64,000 bases of DNA. Origin: Gilliamella sp. Choc4-2. GTDB taxonomy: Bacteria; Pseudomonadota; Gammaproteobacteria; Enterobacterales; Orbaceae. The DNA is taken from assembly GCF_001690355.1 (NCBI RefSeq), contig NZ_LZHG01000060.1, positions 1-64,000 on the forward strand, given 5' to 3'. The translations under genes were made by a program, and so were the position numbers. Positions within the stretch are counted from its first letter, which is position 1; every line of letters begins with the position of its first letter. Below are positions 59,646 to 64,000 of the stretch, piece after piece. Below the pieces are notes generated by a model. It was given only the letters and a program-made list of their open reading frames with translations, was not told the origin of the DNA and made no database searches.

Positions 59646-62000
59646 ATGAAAAAAGATTACTTTTCAACACTTTCTGACGCTGATTATTGGCGTCAGAAAA
59701 ATCAAAATAAAGCACCACTATCTAGTGATGTCGAGTTTTTGAAGTATCGCTTAAACCAAATCAGCGATACCTCAACATTTATTGACGAAAGACAGCAACA
59801 GCCTAGTTATCCGAAAATAGAACGCGTTGCCATCCAACCACAAATTTGGAAGCAATTTTATAAAGCAAAATCGGAGAAAAGCTTCATTGTCACGATTCGA
59901 CGCTTTATCATGTTATTACTTATTATTGTGCAAACTTATTTAGGAACGGGTTACCTTTCTTCACTATTGCCTTATCAAAGTTGGGACAAAATCAATTTTA
60001 TGGCAAATTGGGAAATAAACCCCGAACTTGCAGTTTATAGCGTTATACCTTATATCATACAAGGTTTTATTATTGCTTTATTTGCTATTTTATTTTGTTG
60101 GATTTCCATAGGATTTTGGACCAGCATTATGGGGCTAATTTTAGCTATCATGGGGAAAGATCGTTATACTGTTCAAATCCCCAAAAATCCAACTGAACAT
60201 ATTGATGCTCGACATCGAACTGCATTAGTAATGCCAATTTGTAACGAAAATGTGGCACGAGTTTTTGCTGGATTACAAGCAACTTACCAATCTTTGGTTG
60301 AAACAGATCATGCAGCCTATTGTGATTTTTTCATTTTAAGTGATACCAATGATCCCGACCTTTATGTCAATGAACTCAAGGCTTGGGCTGAGTTTAATAC
60401 AAAAAAACAAAATAATGGCTGCAATATTTTTTATCGTCACCGTAAGCGCCGGATCAAACGTAAAAGTGGTAATATCGACGACTTTTGTCGCCGTTGGGGA
60501 CATCAATACGAATACATGATGATTCTTGATGCTGACAGCATCATGACAGGTGATTGTATATTAAATATGATTGCCATGATGGAAATGACACCTAAAGCAG
60601 GAATACTGCAATCTCCACCTAAATCAGTAAGAATGAAAACCCTTTATGGTCGTATTCAACAGTTTGCTAATCAAATTTACAGCGATATATTTTGTGCTGG
60701 CACCCACTTTTGGCAGTTAAGTGAAGCACAATATTGGGGACATAATGCGATAATTCGCTTAAAACCGTTTATTAAACACTGTATTTTATCCCCACTGCAA
60801 AAACGTAAAGGTCCTTTGCACATTTTGTCACATGATTTAGTAGAAGCTTCTTTAATGCGTCGAGCAGGCTATGGCGTTTGGATTGCCTACAATATAAATG
60901 GTAGTTATGAAGAATTACCAGGCAATATGATTGAAGATCTAAAACGAGATAACCGCTGGTGTATGGGAAATCTGATTAATCTTAAATTAATTTTCGAAAG
61001 CGGAATCACTTTAACCCACCGAGTTATGTTTGCAACCAGTGGTATGGCTTATATATCTTCATTACTTTGGTTAATTTTTCTAATATTTTCAACATTACTT
61101 TTATTAGTATTTAATATATCCGAACCGCAATATTTTTATCAATCAAACCAATTTTACCCGACATGGCCGAAATGGGATGAACAATTGGCTATGCAGTTAT
61201 TATCAACAACACTGGTATTGTTATTTGCTCCTAAATTTTTTAGCTATGGCATTATTATTGCTAGAACAAGAGCAAAGGATGTTGGCGGTATATTTAAATT
61301 AACCTTATCCATACTTATTGAAATGGTTTGGTCAATGGTTCTGGCTCCAATTCGCATGATCTTTCATAGTAAATTTGTACTAAAAGCATGGATGGGTAGT
61401 AAAATACAATGGAAATCACCATCCCGAAGTGACGATTCTTTAACATGGGGGGAATCATTTTATTTTTGTTGGCCACTTTCATTATTAGGTATTGTCTGGT
61501 TAGGAGTAATTATCTGGTTAAATCCACAATTTACTTATTGGTACATAGCCATATTAATACCTTTAACCATTTCTCCTTTAGTAATTAGAGTATCGGGACT
61601 TTCAAGTATCGGCATGAAAGCCCAAAAAGCAGGACTATTTTTAACTCCTGAAGAAACGCATCCTACAAAAGCTGTTACTCTTACAGGCGAATATTTAATT
61701 AAAACTGAAACTGCATTTGTTGAACATGGCTTTGTTATGGCGTTGGTCGATCCTATATATAACGCACTAGCTTGCGCTTTGTCGACTTCAAGACATAGCG
61801 TTAATAATAAAAACCAACAAAAACGCAATGAACTTATTAAACAATATCAACACATAGATTTAGAAAAAATGAGTAAAGAAAAGCAATTAGCCATTTTAGA
61901 AGATCCTATTATTCTTTCAGCATTACATAGCCACATTTGGCAACAACAAGAAAAATACGACAATCTATTTGCATTATGGCAAAATAAAGACCAGCAATAA
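59646..62000 (+). CDS. opgH: Glucans biosynthesis glucosyltransferase OpgH
   Basis: An inner-membrane family-2 glucosyltransferase that makes the linear glucan backbone from UDP-glucose. The 784 residues contain about seven TM helices; the cytoplasmic catalytic domain (about 185-450) shows the DTNDPD, MILDADSIM and EDLKRDNRWCMGN motifs. The start is taken as the ATG at 59646; it lacks a good ribosome-binding site. The protein is shorter at its N-terminus than E. coli OpgH (847), where that region has an FtsZ-related role. A perfect 10-bp hairpin follows the stop. Confidence 0.93.
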   Translation: MKKDYFSTLSDADYWRQKNQNKAPLSSDVEFLKYRLNQISDTSTFIDERQQQPSYPKIERVAIQPQIWKQFYKAKSEKSFIVTIRRFIMLLLIIVQTYLGTGYLSSLLPYQSWDKINFMANWEINPELAVYSVIPYIIQGFIIALFAILFCWISIGFWTSIMGLILAIMGKDRYTVQIPKNPTEHIDARHRTALVMPICNENVARVFAGLQATYQSLVETDHAAYCDFFILSDTNDPDLYVNELKAWAEFNTKKQNNGCNIFYRHRKRRIKRKSGNIDDFCRRWGHQYEYMMILDADSIMTGDCILNMIAMMEMTPKAGILQSPPKSVRMKTLYGRIQQFANQIYSDIFCAGTHFWQLSEAQYWGHNAIIRLKPFIKHCILSPLQKRKGPLHILSHDLVEASLMRRAGYGVWIAYNINGSYEELPGNMIEDLKRDNRWCMGNLINLKLIFESGITLTHRVMFATSGMAYISSLLWLIFLIFSTLLLLVFNISEPQYFYQSNQFYPTWPKWDEQLAMQLLSTTLVLLFAPKFFSYGIIIARTRAKDVGGIFKLTLSILIEMVWSMVLAPIRMIFHSKFVLKAWMGSKIQWKSPSRSDDSLTWGESFYFCWPLSLLGIVWLGVIIWLNPQFTYWYIAILIPLTISPLVIRVSGLSSIGMKAQKAGLFLTPEETHPTKAVTLTGEYLIKTETAFVEHGFVMALVDPIYNALACALSTSRHSVNNKNQQKRNELIKQYQHIDLEKMSKEKQLAILEDPIILSALHSHIWQQQEKYDNLFALWQNKDQQ

Positions 62001-62023
62001 GAGATAGGGTTTTACCCTATCTC
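62001..62023 (+). terminator. Hairpin terminator after opgH
   Basis: GAGATAGGGT, a 3-nt loop and ACCCTATCTC form a perfect 10-bp stem directly after the opgH stop. The 3' T-tract (CTCACCTTTT) is interrupted, so some read-through into epmA is possible. Confidence 0.68.
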
Positions 62024-62063
62024 TCACCTTTTAGTAAATAATCAAAACCCATTGGATATTTTT

Positions 62064-63038
62064 ATGACTTGGCAACCTTCTGCACCTATTAATAATTTAC
62101 TTAAGCGCGCAAAAATTGTATCTCAAGTAAGACAATTTTTTTCTGATCGCTGTATTTTAGAGGTCGAAACACCTACCTTAAGCCAATATGCTGTAACAGA
62201 TGTACATTTAAGCTCTTTTCATACATCATTTTTAAAACCAGGTGAAATAGACGAGCACAAAGGACAAAAAATGTCATTAATAACTAGTCCTGAATACCAT
62301 ATGAAACGTTTATTAGCTGCTGGTAGTGGACCTATTTATCAAATTTGTAAATGCTTTCGTAATCATGAGGAAATAAGCCGCTATCATAACCCTGAATTTA
62401 CCATGCTTGAATGGTATCGTATCCAATTTGACATGATGCAGATGATCAATGAAGTTGATGATTTTCTACAAACAATTTTAGACTGTGAACCTGCTGAACG
62501 AATCTCTTATCAAAAAGTGTTTCAGCGTCATCTTAATTTAGATCCATTAGAAGCAGATCATGCAAGTTTAGTTAATGCAATCAAACAGCTTAATATTGAA
62601 CTTGATGCCGAACATTATGATAAAGATACACTATTACAGTGCCTATTTTCCTTTGGCATTGAACCTCATATTGGTCAGGACAAGCCTATCGCAGTATACC
62701 ACTTCCCTGCATCGCAAGCGGCACTAGCTGCAATCAGCTCAGAAGATCATCGAGTTGCTAGTCGTTTTGAATTTTATTATAAGGGTGTTGAATTGGCCAA
62801 TGGTTTTAAAGAGCTAACTAATCCTCAAGAGCAAAAAATGCGTTTTGAACAAAACAACATTGATCGTGCTAATCAAAACTTACCACAACAAAATATTGAT
62901 ATTGAATTATTAGCTGCTATGGAAGCTGGATTACCTGATTGTGCTGGTGTAGCTATTGGTTTAGACCGTTTAATAATGCTCGCCCTTGGTGCTAATACTT
63001 TAGATGATGTGATTTCATTTACCTTTAAAAGGGCTTAA
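62064..63038 (+). CDS. epmA: EF-P lysine beta-lysyl ligase EpmA (GenX/PoxA)
   Basis: EpmA attaches (R)-beta-lysine to the conserved Lys of elongation factor P, with EpmB supplying the substrate; the modified EF-P relieves stalling at polyproline. The 324-residue protein is a stand-alone class II LysRS-like core without the anticodon domain. Motif 2 ([21 protein letters not shown]) and motif 3 ([12 protein letters not shown]) are present. The start ATG at 62064 matches the E. coli N-terminus ([14 protein letters not shown]). It is followed by rmuC after 2 nt. Confidence 0.95.
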   Translation: MTWQPSAPINNLLKRAKIVSQVRQFFSDRCILEVETPTLSQYAVTDVHLSSFHTSFLKPGEIDEHKGQKMSLITSPEYHMKRLLAAGSGPIYQICKCFRNHEEISRYHNPEFTMLEWYRIQFDMMQMINEVDDFLQTILDCEPAERISYQKVFQRHLNLDPLEADHASLVNAIKQLNIELDAEHYDKDTLLQCLFSFGIEPHIGQDKPIAVYHFPASQAALAAISSEDHRVASRFEFYYKGVELANGFKELTNPQEQKMRFEQNNIDRANQNLPQQNIDIELLAAMEAGLPDCAGVAIGLDRLIMLALGANTLDDVISFTFKRA

Positions 63039-63040
63039 TT

Positions 63041-64000
63041 ATGTTCGGAGTTTTAGGTTTAAGCGAATGGATTGCCATAATTATCGGCATTGTTTCATTC
63101 ATCTTATTAGTATTGGTTTTAAAGTCTCAACTGACCATTAATAGCCAAAATCAATTATTTGATCTACAGTTAGCACAAAAAAAAGAAGAAAATCAATCGT
63201 TAGTTTTTCAGGTAAAACAGTTGGAGCATGAGTTAGCTCAACATCGACAACAAAATCTTGCACAAAATGTCAAAATCAGTGAACTTAAAACACGTTTAGA
63301 AGAAACATTAAATGCAACCCACGAACGCCAAACTATTCTTGAACAGAGCGAACAACGATTAACCACACAATTTGAAAACCTGGCTAATCGCATTTTTGAA
63401 CATAGCGGAAAAAAAATAGAGCAACAAAATAGACAGAGCCTCAACTTTTTACTTTCGCCACTAAAAGAGCAGTTAGAAGGGTTTAAAAAACAAGTACAAG
63501 ATAGTTTTGGGCAAGAAGCAAAAGAACGCCACACCCTTACTCATGAAATACGTAATTTGCAACTGCTTAACGAACAGATGAGCAAAGAAGCGATAAACCT
63601 AACCAATGCGTTAAAAGGCAATAATAAAACTCAAGGCAATTGGGGAGAATTCGTTCTTAGCCAAATATTGGATAATTCAGGATTACGTTTAGGCTATGAA
63701 TACGACACACAAGTAAACTTAACTAACGAAAATAATCAACGATTACAGCCCGATGTTATTGTACACTTACCACAAGGTGGCGATGTTATAATTGACTCAA
63801 AAGTCACATTAATTGCTTATGAACGCCATTTTAATAGTAATGATGAAACCATTAAGGCTAAAGCCATGACGGAACATTTAGCTGCAGTACGTAATCACTT
63901 AAAACAGCTTAGCCAAAAAGATTATCATAAACTTATAGGGGTTAATTCTTTAGATTACATACTAATGTTTATTCCTGTCGAACCTGCATTTTTAAGTGCG
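63041..64000 (+). CDS. rmuC: RmuC-family DNA recombination protein (3' end outside window)
   Basis: The first 320 residues of a RmuC homologue, cut by the window end. One N-terminal TM helix (about 9-28) is followed by a long coiled coil (about 40-190) and the conserved nuclease-fold region beginning NNKTQGNWGEFVLSQILDNSGL. The core motif QRLQPDVIVHLP and the catalytic-looking IIDSKV lie near residues 235-258. RmuC limits inversions at short repeats in E. coli. Start ATG at 63041, 2 nt after epmA, with AAGGG 8 nt upstream. Confidence 0.95.
   Translation, partial: MFGVLGLSEWIAIIIGIVSFILLVLVLKSQLTINSQNQLFDLQLAQKKEENQSLVFQVKQLEHELAQHRQQNLAQNVKISELKTRLEETLNATHERQTILEQSEQRLTTQFENLANRIFEHSGKKIEQQNRQSLNFLLSPLKEQLEGFKKQVQDSFGQEAKERHTLTHEIRNLQLLNEQMSKEAINLTNALKGNNKTQGNWGEFVLSQILDNSGLRLGYEYDTQVNLTNENNQRLQPDVIVHLPQGGDVIIDSKVTLIAYERHFNSNDETIKAKAMTEHLAAVRNHLKQLSQKDYHKLIGVNSLDYILMFIPVEPAFLSA

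Overview
The window is AT-rich chromosomal DNA from a gammaproteobacterium. Several gene orders are enteric-like: metY-rimP-nusA-infB-rbfA-truB, a trp operon with fused trpGD and trpCF, usg-truA, ppdA-ppdB-ygdB-ppdC and opgGH. The low G+C together with a complete type VI secretion system (T6SS) suggests the Orbaceae (Gilliamella and relatives, insect gut symbionts). That assignment is inference; no rRNA gene is present to test it.

Region 1 (1-23881, all minus strand) is a complete T6SS locus. In transcription order it reads tssB, tssC, tssK, tssL, an OmpA-like TssL partner, hcp (tssD), clpV (tssH), a PAAR tip protein, an unrecognised two-TM protein, tssM, tssA, tssF, tssG, tssJ, tssE, vgrG (tssI), a DUF4123 adaptor and the N-terminal 261 residues of a VasX/BTH_I2691-type effector that leaves the window. 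All thirteen core subunits are present. A strong hairpin terminator sits just after hcp. TssM has lost its P-loop Gly and Lys.

Region 2 (24301-27912, plus strand) is a sitABCD-type manganese/iron ABC transporter behind a good Fur box, divergent from the T6SS.

Region 3 (27998-38915) is mostly housekeeping on the minus strand: dnaB, truA, usg, then truB, rbfA, infB, nusA and rimP headed by an initiator tRNA with its own promoter and terminators. A lone LacI-family regulator lies between usg and truB on the plus strand.

Region 4 (39092-45952, minus strand) is the trp operon trpE-GD-CF-B-A. A near-consensus promoter overlaps a 16/18 match to the TrpR operator. It is followed by a 26-residue leader peptide with tandem Trp codons and an attenuator whose antiterminator pairing can be read directly.

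Region 5 (46089-64000) holds qmcA-ybbJ, btsT (pyruvate/H+ symporter), yajQ, dapD, the minor pseudopilin cluster ppdA-ppdB-ygdB-ppdC, ybfF, rnb, yecH, a small lipoprotein of unknown function followed by opgGH, epmA, and the start of rmuC, which is cut by the window end.

The most unusual items are the VgrG-adaptor-effector module at the left edge, the unknown two-TM protein between PAAR and tssM, the degenerate TssM P-loop, a two-copy hairpin repeat (about 33459 and 47006), and the unknown lipoprotein before opgGH. No CRISPR array, insertion sequence, prophage or rRNA gene was seen.
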